64,000 bases of DNA from Candidatus Microthrix parvicella Bio17-1 (GCF_000299415.1 NZ_AMPG01000003.1:62001-126000); one strand, 5' to 3'. Positions 33,769 through 41,571 are shown, counted from the stretch's first letter. Translations and numbers: made by a program. Notes: generated by a model not told the origin, from the letters alone.

Positions 33769-34548
33769 GTGTCCAACCGCCCACGTGTGGCCGATGCGCT
33801 GTTCGAGTCGCTGCTCTACGAGATCGTCGACGGGGTTCGCCCACCCGGCTCTCAGCTGCCGGCCGAGCGGGAGCTTGCCGCGGACACCGGCGTCAACCGT
33901 CAGGCGGTGCGTGAGGCTTTGCAACGGCTCCGTCAGCTCGGGTTGGTCGAGATCGTGCACGGCGGGGGGGTCCGCGTTCTGCCCTGGCGTGACACCGGTG
34001 GCATCGGCCTGTTGCCGCTGATCCTCTGGCGATCAACGGGTCCGGACGCCGAGGTGGCTCGCTCCACCGTGGAGCTACGAGCCGCCATCGGGGCCGACGC
34101 AGCCAGGTCGTGCGCGGCGCGTTCCCCTGTGCATGGGCTGCGCCTGCTGGAGTTGGTGCGGGAGATGGAGGAACTCGGCGCCGAAGAGTGGAACGACGTC
34201 AGGCTGCGGTTTTGGGAGGAGGTGGTGGTCGGTTCGGGCAACGTCGCCTACCGCCTCGCGTTCAACACTCTGCGCGAGGTGGTCATGGCGGCTGCCCCGG
34301 TGTTGGCGCCCGTGCTCCGCTCGGAGTGGGAACAGGTCGACGGCTTCCGGACGGTGGCCGCTGCCGTGGCCGCCGGCGATGCCGACCGCGCCGAAGCCGC
34401 TGCTCACGATGTTCTCGGCCGAGGGGTGGAGGCGGTGTTCCGGGCCACCGAGGGCCTGGCCACGGCATCGACGCGACCTGCGCTCGACCCAGTCACGCCG
34501 GCGGCTCCTGCTGCACGTCGTTCGTTGCCCGACGGTCCCGGTCGCTGA
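33769..34548 (+). CDS. FadR-subfamily GntR transcription regulator
   Basis: This encodes 259 residues from GTG 33769. TACACT ends 6 nt upstream, so a leaderless start is likely. The N-terminal winged helix (LPAERELAADTGVNRQAVREALQRLRQLGLVEIVHGGGVRVL) is GntR type. The C-terminal all-helical part with LRAAIGADAARSCAARS and LREVVMAAAPVLAPVLRSEWEQVDGFR fits the FadR_C/FCD class. Such proteins sense acyl-CoA or organic acids. Two matching palindromes directly upstream argue for autoregulation and control of the divergent wall protein. Confidence 0.88.
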   Translation: MSNRPRVADALFESLLYEIVDGVRPPGSQLPAERELAADTGVNRQAVREALQRLRQLGLVEIVHGGGVRVLPWRDTGGIGLLPLILWRSTGPDAEVARSTVELRAAIGADAARSCAARSPVHGLRLLELVREMEELGAEEWNDVRLRFWEEVVVGSGNVAYRLAFNTLREVVMAAAPVLAPVLRSEWEQVDGFRTVAAAVAAGDADRAEAAAHDVLGRGVEAVFRATEGLATASTRPALDPVTPAAPAARRSLPDGPGR

Positions 34549-34615
34549 CGCAGGGGCCTGGCTGTCGCGTTCGACGACTTCGGTGATCCCGCCGGCCGCC
34601 AGACGGTTCGGAGTC

Positions 34616-34764
34616 TCAGTGTTCGGTGGGCAACCCCAACTCGGCCACCCGGTCATAGCCGTCGTCGATCAGCTTGACGTTCCTCCCGGCCCTGGCGCGC
34701 AGGCTGGCTGCGATCGAAGCGCGAAACCCCCGACGCGCAGTGGACGAGCAGGTGCTCGACGTGG
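34616..34764 (-). pseudogene. Second detached rhodanese C-terminus, frameshifted
   Basis: The minus strand reads VEHLLVHCASG, then, after removing one base from the C5 run at 34727-34731 (plus strand), FRASIAASLRARAGRNVKLIDDGYDRVAELGLPTEH and a stop. This is nearly the same rhodanese tail as at 29436-29580. Only this tail is present here. The plus-strand bases 34587-34612 resemble the region upstream of the MBL gene (30671-30697), so a larger duplicated piece may once have been here. Right of it the sequence changes at about 34767 into the direct repeat that flanks the RCC1 gene. Confidence 0.7.
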
Positions 34765-34766
34765 GA

Positions 34767-34831
34767 AAACGTATGCCTCGGCGCAGCTCAATGAAATGGG
34801 ATCACCCAAAACCTGGCCATGAGACACGTTC
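34767..34831. repeat. Direct repeat, left copy, flanking the SLH-RCC1 gene
   Basis: This 65-bp stretch, containing ACGTATGCCTCGGCGCAGCT and ending GAGACACGTTC, recurs with about ten differences at 36685-36748. The two copies face the same way and enclose the SLH-RCC1 gene. In the right copy it forms the 5' leader of that gene. The left copy therefore looks like a second leader without a gene. Confidence 0.7.
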
Positions 34832-34911
34832 ACCGAACGGCGCCGGCATCCGGGCGGAGGGAACCGCCGATGCGTGGTCGGGCTGCGACGGCTGATGATT
34901 TGGCTCCGGCG

Positions 34912-34933
34912 GGGCTAGCCCAAGGGCTAACCC
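34912..34933 (-). terminator. Hairpin after the SLH-RCC1 gene
   Basis: GGGCTAGCCC (34912-34921) and GGGCTAACCC (34924-34933) can pair with one G-U, giving a GC-rich hairpin just downstream of the stop of the minus-strand gene at 34937. There is no T-run, as is common in high-GC actinobacteria. Confidence 0.45.
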
Positions 34934-34936
34934 GGG

Positions 34937-35990
34937 CTAGAAGCCCAACACCTGTGTCGGGCTCAACCGGCTGGTGGTGGTGCCATCGCCCAATTCCCCC
35001 CAGCTGTTGTCTCCCCAGCAGGCTGCGGTGCCGTCGTCGTTGAGCGCACACGAATGGACGTACCCGGCGGTGATCGCGGTGACGTCGGTGAGCCCGGTCA
35101 CTGGTGTCGGTGTCAACCGGTCTGTGGTGGTGCTATCGCCCAATTCCCCCCAGCTGTTGTCTCCCCAGCAGGCTGCGGTGCCGTTGTCGTTGAGCGCACA
35201 CGAGTGGACGTACCCGGCGGTGATTGCGGTGACGTCGGTGAGCCCGGTCACTGGTGTCGGTGTCAACCGGTCTGTGGTGCTGCCATCGCCCAGCTGGCCG
35301 TCGTAGTTGTATCCCCAGCAGGAAACCGTGCCGCCCTGTTTGAGCGCGCAAGCGTGCCATTTACCGGCGGTGATGGCGGTGACGTCGGTGAGCCCGGGCA
35401 CTGTTGTTGGTGTCAACCTGTTGGTAATGGTTCCGTCGCCCAACTGCCCGTGTTCGTTGGCTCCCCAGCAGGCGGTGGTGCCGTTTCGTTTGAGAGCACA
35501 CGAAGAGACGTACCCGGCGGTGATGGCGGTGACGTCGGCGAGCCCGGCCACTGGTGTCGGTGTCAACCGGTCCCAGTTGCTCCCGTCGCCCAGCTGGCCG
35601 TAGTAGTTGTATCCCCAGCAGGAAACCGTGCCGCCCTGTTTGAGCGCGCAAGCGTGCCATTTACCGGCGGTGATGGCGGTGACGTCGGTGAGCCCGGGCA
35701 CTGGTGTTGGTGTCAACCGGTCGGTGGTGCTGCCATCGCCCAACTGCCCGCTGGAGTTGCTTCCCCAGCAGGAAACCGTGCCGCCCTGTTTGAGCGCACA
35801 AGAATAGTATGGCCCGGCTGTGATGGCGGTGACGCCGGTGAGCCCGGGCACTGTTGTTGGCGTCGACCGGTTGGCGTTGGTCCCGTCGCCGAGTTGCCCG
35901 TCGGTGTTGGATCCCCAGCAGGACACGGTACCGGCGTCGTGTTTGAGCGCGCACGAATGGAGGTCCCCGGCGGCAATGGGTGGGGTTGGC
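34937..35990 (-). repeat. Seven tandem ~150-bp RCC1 blade repeats
   Basis: The RCC1 half of the gene is a run of seven in-frame units of about 150 bp. Units differ mainly at the surface-loop codons (for example PYYS, KWHA, YVSS, YVHS), while the CWG-N--GQLGDG codons stay nearly fixed. The two units nearest the stop differ at only a few bases. Such an array can gain or lose blades by recombination. Confidence 0.75.
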
Positions 35991-36679
35991 GCTGGGATTG
36001 GGCAGGCTGAATGCCACAAGAACACCGCCATTTGTGCTCGGGTGACCGGATTCGAAGGGGAAAATTTGCCGGGTGATGTCCCCGAGGTGATCTGCTGTTC
36101 GACTAGCCACGTCACCGCAGTCTCATAATAACTGCTTGCAACAACATCGGAGAACCCGTGGGTTCCGATCGGTGCGGGTGACCCGGCAGCGCTCCACAAA
36201 AACACCGCCATCTGTGCACGCGTGACCGCTCTGTTCGGTGAGTACTTGCCCGCTGAGGTGCCGGCGGTGATCCCGGCCTCGACCAGCCACGACACCGCAT
36301 CGCCATAGTAACTGTTGGCAGGGATATCGGTGAACCCGTGATTACCGGCCGGGGCGGGTGAATCGGCTGAATGCCACAAGAACAACGCCATCTGTGCACG
36401 CGTGACCGGGCTGTTCGGTGAGTACTTGCCCGGTACGGTGCCAGAGGTGATCCCAGCCTCGACCAGCCAGCCGACCGCGACGTTGTAATACGAATTGGCG
36501 GGCACATCGGTAAAACCGTGCGGGGCAGGCGCCACACACGACGCCGAAGCAACATCACCGGCGTGAGGAGTATCGGGAGGCGGACTGTTCTGAGCACCAG
36601 CGGGCACCCCCAGGGCCGCCACGACCCCCATCACCAACAACCACCCCGCTACCAGCCGGACCCTCACAAGACGGTTCAT
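34937..36679 (-). CDS. Secreted SLH-RCC1 repeat protein
   Basis: This encodes 580 residues from ATG 36679 (MNRLVRVRLVAGWLLVMG), with a signal peptide ending near VPAGAQ. Three S-layer-homology-like domains follow (about 52-225), each with HGF-D--A-SYY--AV-WLVE--IT-GT--GK-SP---VTRAQMA-FLW. Then come seven RCC1-type repeats of about 50 residues (ITAG---CAL---GT-CWG-N--GQLGDG----RLTPT-V-GLTDVTA), expected to close as a seven-bladed propeller. Each blade has two cysteines. The last two blades are almost identical in DNA. It is probably attached to the cell surface; the ligand is unknown. A copied damage-type promoter lies about 140 bp upstream. Confidence 0.85.
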   Translation of the reverse strand: MNRLVRVRLVAGWLLVMGVVAALGVPAGAQNSPPPDTPHAGDVASASCVAPAPHGFTDVPANSYYNVAVGWLVEAGITSGTVPGKYSPNSPVTRAQMALFLWHSADSPAPAGNHGFTDIPANSYYGDAVSWLVEAGITAGTSAGKYSPNRAVTRAQMAVFLWSAAGSPAPIGTHGFSDVVASSYYETAVTWLVEQQITSGTSPGKFSPSNPVTRAQMAVFLWHSACPIPAPTPPIAAGDLHSCALKHDAGTVSCWGSNTDGQLGDGTNANRSTPTTVPGLTGVTAITAGPYYSCALKQGGTVSCWGSNSSGQLGDGSTTDRLTPTPVPGLTDVTAITAGKWHACALKQGGTVSCWGYNYYGQLGDGSNWDRLTPTPVAGLADVTAITAGYVSSCALKRNGTTACWGANEHGQLGDGTITNRLTPTTVPGLTDVTAITAGKWHACALKQGGTVSCWGYNYDGQLGDGSTTDRLTPTPVTGLTDVTAITAGYVHSCALNDNGTAACWGDNSWGELGDSTTTDRLTPTPVTGLTDVTAITAGYVHSCALNDDGTAACWGDNSWGELGDGTTTSRLSPTQVLGF

Positions 36680-36684
36680 GAAAC

Positions 36685-36748
36685 AAACGTATGCCTCGGC
36701 GCAGCTCAAGGAAACAGGATCACCCTAAATTTGTTGTGAGACACGTTC
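36685..36748. repeat. Direct repeat, right copy, in the leader of the SLH-RCC1 gene
   Basis: This copy of the 65-bp repeat at 34767-34831 lies immediately upstream of the SLH-RCC1 start on the minus strand and so belongs to its 5' leader. It contains the same ACGTATGCCTCGGCGCAGCT core and the same GACACGTTC end. Confidence 0.7.
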
Positions 36749-36781
36749 GGGCGTCGTCAAATAGACCAGGGGTCGCCCCAT

Positions 36782-36843
36782 ATGTCAGTCGCTGGGGTGG
36801 ATGAAACTCATGGGAATCGACCCTACGGATGGGGTGTGACAAT
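36782..36843 (-). pseudogene. Copied sbcD promoter and first codons
   Basis: These 62 bp repeat 28562-28623 with about five mismatches. The promoter part, TTGTCACAC-N8-TAGGGT (36820-36842), is identical. The copied start reads MSFIHPSD and then TGA where sbcD has MKFIHTSDW, so only eight codons remain. The promoter faces the SLH-RCC1 gene, whose ATG is about 140 bp downstream, and could drive it. Confidence 0.8.
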
Positions 36844-36913
36844 CAAGGTTGAGCGGCGGCCGGAGCCGCTAGACCGGGGCGTGGATCGGCCGTTCGATGC
36901 GACCTACCGAAGG

Positions 36914-37009
36914 GAGCGGTCTTCCGCTCCTGCGACATGACCACATTGAGTCAGCCGGCCCAACAGCCCCTGATGTCCGAATCTTAAGACATCGCGTTAG
37001 CATGTCTCG
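36914..37009 (+). promoter_or_regulatory. Upstream region of hipBA with repeated GACAT/ATGTC elements
   Basis: GGAGCGG-TCTT-CCGCTCC forms a hairpin near 36914-36931. Closer to the gene, ATGTC (36973-36977), GACAT (36988-36992) and ATGTC (37002-37006) make two inverted pairs, with a further ATGTC at the start codon of hipB. The -10-like TAGCAT (36998-37003) ends 6 nt before the hipB ATG and overlaps these elements. HipB proteins bind paired inverted sites, so autoregulation here is likely. I see nothing else in 36844-36913. Confidence 0.45.
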
Positions 37010-37291
37010 ATGTCATCGAACGCAGACGAAGTGGTGGCTGGCCGAGGCGAAAACGTCAGCGGTCAATCGGCGGAGTTCGTCGTCCTCAACGAGGCCATGT
37101 TCGGCCCCGCGATCCAAGAATTTCGTCATCGTTCAGCAACCAGCCAGGCTGACCTTGCCGAGCGCTTGGACCTTCATCGCAGCTACCTCTCAGCCTTGGA
37201 GAACGGCAGGTCCAACGCAGCCATGCGAGCGATCATGCGTGCCTGTCGTGAGCTTGGCCTCGAGGTTGTCGTACGCCCGAAGACGCTATGA
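37010..37291 (+). CDS. hipB: HipB-type helix-turn-helix antitoxin
   Basis: This encodes 93 residues. FGPAIQEFRHRSATSQADLAERLDLHRSYLSALENGRSNAAMRAIMRACRELGLEVVVRPK is an XRE/Cro helix-turn-helix of HipB type, with a 28-residue N-terminal extension. The stop overlaps the hipA start by 4 bp (ATGA). A TAGCAT hexamer 6 nt upstream suggests a leaderless mRNA. HipB neutralises HipA and represses the operon. Confidence 0.9.
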   Translation: MSSNADEVVAGRGENVSGQSAEFVVLNEAMFGPAIQEFRHRSATSQADLAERLDLHRSYLSALENGRSNAAMRAIMRACRELGLEVVVRPKTL

Positions 37292-38547
37292 GCGGGAAGC
37301 TCAACGTGTGGTGGGGTCAGACCCTCGTCGCAACGCTCGCCGAACGGCGAGGGCGGATGAGCTGCACGTACACCGACCCTTCGATGCCGATGTTCTCGGT
37401 GGCGATGCCGACCCGTTCGGCGCCGTATCCCGACCGCTTTACCCGCCCGTTCTTTCACGGCCTCCTCCCCGAGGGGGACGCCCGTCGCATCATTGCGTTC
37501 GATCTCGGACTGGGCATCGGCGGTGGCACCGACATGGACCTGCTTCGTGCCCTCGGCCGTGACTGCGCCGGGGCGCTTGTCATCGCCCAAGGCAAGCCTC
37601 ACCCGTCTGCTCTCGACGGTATCGCGCACGGTCTGAGCTCCGAGCAGATCGCGCAACGGCTTCGGGACCTTCCTGATCACCCACTCGGCGCCGACGGTCT
37701 GGTGCGGGTATCCCTGCCCGGGGTCCAGCCCAAACTGTTGCTCGGACGTACGTCAGCAGGGGGGTGGTACTTGCCGGCTGAGGGTCGGCCGTCGACTCAT
37801 CTCCTCAAACCCGCTCACCGCTTCTTGGCAGGGTCGATCCCCAACGAGTTGCTCTGTCAGCGGTTCGCCGCAGCTGCGGATGTTTCGGCCGCAACCACCG
37901 AAATGATGGCCTTCGCCGGTGAGCCGGCGTTGGTGTCGACCCGCTTCGATCGGGAATTCGATGCTTCTGGAGTGTCACGGCGTCTCCATCAGGAGGACGC
38001 ATGTCAGGCCCTGATGGTGCTGACGGTAGACCCTCGCCGGAAGTATCAACAGGGTGCGGGCCCGCCGTCCCTCCGCGGTGTCGCCGAGGTGCTCGACCGC
38101 TGGGGAGATGGTCCCCAACGCGTGCGCCTGCTGGAGCAGGTGGTCGTCAACATGGTGGTGGGTAACGCCGACCTGCACGGAAAGAACCTCTCGCTGCTGC
38201 ATCGGGAGGGCGTGGTGTCGTTGGCGCCGTGCTATGACGTGATGAGCACCACGGCGCTGTCGGAGGACGTGTCGACCGGCCTCGGGCTCTTCGTTGGTGA
38301 CGCCACCGACATCAACGAGGTGACCATGGGCGATGTTGCCGCCGAAGGGGTGTCCTGGGGCCTCCGGCCCGTCTCGGTCGATGCGGTCATCGGTGGGCTG
38401 CTCGACCGCATGCCCGACGCGCTGGAGGCAGCCGCCGCTACTGCGATGCCTCCGGACGGCTCGTTCTCGGAACAGCTGCTCGACCACATCGGTGGTCGGC
38501 TGCGTCGAGCGCGAACCAACTGGACGACGTCGCTCGGCCGGCGCTGA
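37288..38547 (+). CDS. hipA: HipA-family serine/threonine kinase toxin
   Basis: This encodes 419 residues. The N-terminal subdomain (FFHGLLPEGDARRIIA) and kinase motifs are present: RVSLPGVQPKLLL (phosphate loop), STHLLKPAHRF, the catalytic VVGNADLHGKNLSLL with its Asp, and LAPCYDVMST for the metal-binding Asp. Motifs and length fit active HipA. The E. coli enzyme phosphorylates glutamyl-tRNA synthetase and causes persistence; the target here is unknown. It is coupled to hipB. Confidence 0.92.
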   Translation: MSGKLNVWWGQTLVATLAERRGRMSCTYTDPSMPMFSVAMPTRSAPYPDRFTRPFFHGLLPEGDARRIIAFDLGLGIGGGTDMDLLRALGRDCAGALVIAQGKPHPSALDGIAHGLSSEQIAQRLRDLPDHPLGADGLVRVSLPGVQPKLLLGRTSAGGWYLPAEGRPSTHLLKPAHRFLAGSIPNELLCQRFAAAADVSAATTEMMAFAGEPALVSTRFDREFDASGVSRRLHQEDACQALMVLTVDPRRKYQQGAGPPSLRGVAEVLDRWGDGPQRVRLLEQVVVNMVVGNADLHGKNLSLLHREGVVSLAPCYDVMSTTALSEDVSTGLGLFVGDATDINEVTMGDVAAEGVSWGLRPVSVDAVIGGLLDRMPDALEAAAATAMPPDGSFSEQLLDHIGGRLRRARTNWTTSLGRR

Positions 38548-38622
38548 AGCCGTGAGGGCCCGCTGCGCGCTTGTGCTGAAAGTCAGCAGTATGCATACCA
38601 TTCAAGTACGAGTCGAAGTCAT

Positions 38623-39230
38623 ATGTTCACAGTCGTGGCAATCGTGATGGCGCTCTGTATGGCCGGATGCGGGTGTCTGGCCGCAACGCCACCGACCAGC
38701 CCAACCTGGCAACAACTGCAGTCTGCAGGAGCCCATCACTGTGTGGCCAGAAGCCGACCAAGTTGGTGAAGGGGGAGCACACCGGCATCCCGAGGGGCGG
38801 TGGGCACTTCAGGCTGGTCAAGAAGTTGTACAGCGGCAACAGCGGATAGGTGACCAACGTGCCCGGCGGTTCAGGTCCGTTCACCGCCGTGGTGGCCGAC
38901 TGCAACCAGGGAGTCTCGCCGTGGCCGCATCAGGTTCTGTTCATCGGGCCTGGCCCGAAGTTTGTAGCTTCAAGTGACCTCTACGATGCCAATTGGAAGA
39001 CGCACGGACTCACCGGCCCAGCCCGCAATGACGTTGAGTCGATGACCAAGACAAAGACGGGCCTGTCCGTGAACGTCAGTGCCGAGCGGCTGAACGACGC
39101 AAGCTGTTATCCCGGCGGCAGCACCACGGTGACCGTCAAGGTCGCCGGAGGCAAGGTTGTGATCACCAGCATCAAGCGCCGATACGTAGACCCGATGGCA
39201 ACGCTCAGGCCGTCCAGCGCCTCTTGGTGA
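38623..39230 (+). pseudogene. Broken lipoprotein gene
   Basis: ATG 38623 starts MFTVVAIVMALCMAGCGCLAATPP, a clear lipoprotein signal with lipobox MAGC, but the frame ends at a TGA after about 48 codons. In a shifted frame from about 38720 the mature protein continues (SLCGQKPTKLVKGEHTG, GGHFRLVKKLYSGNSG), is interrupted by TAG (38847-38849), and goes on to FTAVVADCNQGVSPWP and a beta-rich end VTVKVAGGKVVITSIKRRYV. One frameshift and one nonsense codon are needed to restore it. The family is not recognised. Codon use is coding-like throughout, so the decay is recent or partly due to sequence errors. Confidence 0.65.
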
Positions 39231-39262
39231 ATGGCGGTATCCAACGCATTAACATCCGCCCC

Positions 39263-39682
39263 ATGATGACGAACCGACCTGGTCGACTACTCGCTGTTCT
39301 GGTGGCGGTGGCGACGATGGTGGCCGGGTGTCAGTGTGCAGCGCCGCCACCCGCCGCTTCGGCCATGAGGCCGTTCGTCGGCAGTTGGTATGCCAACACC
39401 AGTGGCATGACGATCACGTCCGGTGGGCGAGTTTTGGTGGAGATGAAGGACACTTCCGTCATGCCGTTCGACTACCTGACCTTGGATATGACGGCTACCA
39501 GCGCCAGTCGCAATATGCTCCAGGCCAAGGTGGTGAAGTCGGACAATCGTCGGGTTCGGGTGGGTTCCACCTATACGTTCAAGCCAACGAGTTGGGGGCT
39601 CAGCATGACAGGACCGGTTTCCAAACAATGGTGCACGTTGGCCAACCACAGGCAGGCGAAGTGCGGCGGCTACGGCAACTGA
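39263..39682 (+). CDS. Small lipoprotein of unknown function
   Basis: This encodes 139 residues from ATG 39263 (or the adjacent ATG 39266). The signal MTNRPGRLLAVLVAVATMVAGCQC has lipobox VAGC. The mature part begins MRPFVGSWYANTSGMTITSGGRVLVEMKD, a strand-rich pattern seen in small lipocalin-like proteins, and has a C-terminal cysteine pair. No firm family. It ends two bases before the next lipoprotein start, so the two are cotranscribed, possibly with the broken gene upstream. Confidence 0.75.
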   Translation: MMTNRPGRLLAVLVAVATMVAGCQCAAPPPAASAMRPFVGSWYANTSGMTITSGGRVLVEMKDTSVMPFDYLTLDMTATSASRNMLQAKVVKSDNRRVRVGSTYTFKPTSWGLSMTGPVSKQWCTLANHRQAKCGGYGN

Positions 39683-39684
39683 CC

Positions 39685-40596
39685 GTGAAACTGCCTCTTC
39701 GCACCGCGCGACCTGTACTGCCGGCACGTCGGTTTCTTCGGATAGCGGTTGTGGCGGTAGTGGCGGTGCCGGCGTGCGGGCAGGCTGAGTCAGCCGGAGA
39801 AGGTGTTGCTTCCACGACGACTTCCATTTCGGCCACCACCGCTCGCCTCTCGACCACCTCGGCTCCGAGCACCTCGGCTCCGGCCACGGCACCTCCCCCG
39901 ACGGAACCGCCCACGACCAGTTCCCCACCGACGACGGCGCCGGCCCCTGCGACGACACCGCCTCCGCCCACGACAGCGCCCAGGGATGAACCTCTGCAGC
40001 TCTCTGGCGACAGCGTTGGCGTCGCCAGGTTCGGAGAAGATGCAGGGCGTTCCCTCGCGTCGCTGTCCGAGAAGCTGGGCAGCCCCAGCGAGGACACAGG
40101 ATGGGAGGAGTTCCTTCCGGAAAGTGAAGTTGAAGGCACGGAGTACGCCGCGGTTGCGGGGCAGTACTACCAAAGCGATGACAATTTGGGTCCGGCATGG
40201 GGATACGCGGTTCACCGGAAAGTGTGCTGGGAGACGCTGTGCGTGCGCCTTGGGGGCGAGTCTCAAGAGACTGCCCAACTGCGGGGTTGGGAATGGAATA
40301 CCGAGGACTACCTACCCCCGACGGCGACCGTGTCGAACGCTGAACTGGCCGGAACCGGCATACAGCTCGGGTCAACCTGGGAAGAGTTGCAGGCTGCCTA
40401 CCCCGGCGTTGTCGCCGGACGCGCCGAAGGCGGTGCCTTGGCCGTGGACAATCGGCCTTGGGACGGATTCTTTGACGGGGTGTCAGAGTGGCGACTTTCG
40501 GGCACTTCGGCCCAGGAGCAACCCAACTACGCACCGCCCGATGCTCAGGTGGTGCGCTTGTCGGCCGGGGAGGGCCCGCAACCGGGGTGTTGCTGA
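39685..40596 (+). CDS. Lipoprotein with Thr/Pro linker, unknown function
   Basis: This encodes 303 residues from GTG 39685. The signal ends AVVAVPACGQ, a plausible lipobox with Cys. Residues 30-100 are a Ser/Thr/Pro/Ala linker. The globular part (105-303) has GDSVGVARFGEDAGRSLASLSEKLG and, later, LAGTGIQLGSTWEELQAAYPGVV. These two phrases resemble the duplicated G-RFG-----L--LLG / G--VGST-ELL--YP units found in several actinobacterial secreted proteins. The function is unknown. Confidence 0.75.
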   Translation: MKLPLRTARPVLPARRFLRIAVVAVVAVPACGQAESAGEGVASTTTSISATTARLSTTSAPSTSAPATAPPPTEPPTTSSPPTTAPAPATTPPPPTTAPRDEPLQLSGDSVGVARFGEDAGRSLASLSEKLGSPSEDTGWEEFLPESEVEGTEYAAVAGQYYQSDDNLGPAWGYAVHRKVCWETLCVRLGGESQETAQLRGWEWNTEDYLPPTATVSNAELAGTGIQLGSTWEELQAAYPGVVAGRAEGGALAVDNRPWDGFFDGVSEWRLSGTSAQEQPNYAPPDAQVVRLSAGEGPQPGCC

Positions 40597-40641
40597 CGGG
40601 GCCCGCCGAGTGTCTCTCAGCGGAGGGTTTCGCAGCTGGTG

Positions 40642-41571
40642 TTACACCAGCTGTGAGATCGAACTGATCGCCGTGTAAGCGGCGAGGGCGATCAGGAGCG
40701 CCACAAACCCGGTGGTCAGCTTGGAGGCGGGCACCCGGTCGGCGATGCGCTTGCCCAGCACGGTGCCGATGATGGCCAGCACGAGGAACGGCAGGGCGTC
40801 ACCCCAGTGAATGTCGAGGGTGCCGGCCCGCAGGCCCAGCGCCATCGCAGAGTTGATGGCGATCACCACCAGCGAAGTGCCCACTGCGTCGGGCATCGAG
40901 AACCCCATCGTGAGCACGAGTGCGGGGACGATGACGAAGCCGCCACCAACGCCGAAGAAGCCGGTCATGAGGCCGACGGCCGTGCCGGCGAGCAACACCT
41001 TGGGAAGTGCTGCCCAGCTGAGGCTCTCGGGGGCGTCGGCATCTGGATGCTCGACCTTGTGAACCTCGCGGTCGGCGCTTGACAAAGGCACCGCAGCGGC
41101 CGATGCGGGGGTGGCAGTCGGAAGCGTGGCGGTCGCGGACGCGCTGGACGTCGTCGACGTCGCCAGAACCGCGGGGGTTTCGACGGCCTGGTCGGTCGTC
41201 GTGGGGTCGTCGCTCGACCTGCGGCGCCACATGGCGACTGCCGCTGCCACCATGACGCCGCTGAACGCGAGCAGCAGCACGTCGGGGTCGACCGCCTGGT
41301 TGGCGGCGGTACCCAGGTAGCTGCCGCCCAGGCCGGTGATCCCGAACAGCAGTCCATGACCCCACTTCACCCGTCCGGCCCGCCAGTGAGACCCGACGCC
41401 CATGAACGATGCGGCACCAACCACGAGCAGGCTGGTGCTGGTGGCCACCTGAGCGGTCTCGCCGGCCCCGTACACCAGGGCGGGGACGGCCAGGATCGAG
41501 CCGCCGCCTCCGAGAGCGCCCAGGCTGAGCCCGATCAGCAGGCCGAGGGGGCTGGCGAGCAGGCCGCGCAT
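40642..41571 (-). CDS. TauE/SafE-family sulfite/sulfur exporter
   Basis: This encodes 309 residues from ATG 41571. There are eight or so membrane segments in two halves: GLLIGLSLGALGGGGSILAVPALVY, then KVLLAGTAVGLMTGFFGVGGGFVIVPALVL. The repeated GxxxGGGGxxxxP motif is diagnostic of TauE/SafE. The halves are joined by an 80-residue Thr/Ala-rich loop, longer than usual. Family members export sulfite, sulfoacetate or related anions. It ends the operon MBL-rhodanese, rhodanese, TauE, four bases behind the rhodanese gene, so sulfite export after persulfide oxidation is the likely role. Confidence 0.88.
   Translation of the reverse strand: MRGLLASPLGLLIGLSLGALGGGGSILAVPALVYGAGETAQVATSTSLLVVGAASFMGVGSHWRAGRVKWGHGLLFGITGLGGSYLGTAANQAVDPDVLLLAFSGVMVAAAVAMWRRRSSDDPTTTDQAVETPAVLATSTTSSASATATLPTATPASAAAVPLSSADREVHKVEHPDADAPESLSWAALPKVLLAGTAVGLMTGFFGVGGGFVIVPALVLTMGFSMPDAVGTSLVVIAINSAMALGLRAGTLDIHWGDALPFLVLAIIGTVLGKRIADRVPASKLTTGFVALLIALAAYTAISSISQLV

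Noticed and set aside
34937-35990. Regular ~150-bp repeats considered as CRISPR or satellite
   Set aside because: They are in-frame, coding, lack unique spacers and translate into RCC1 blades.
37010-38547. hipBA as part of a phage or integrative element
   Set aside because: No integrase, attachment site, tRNA or base-composition change is visible around it.
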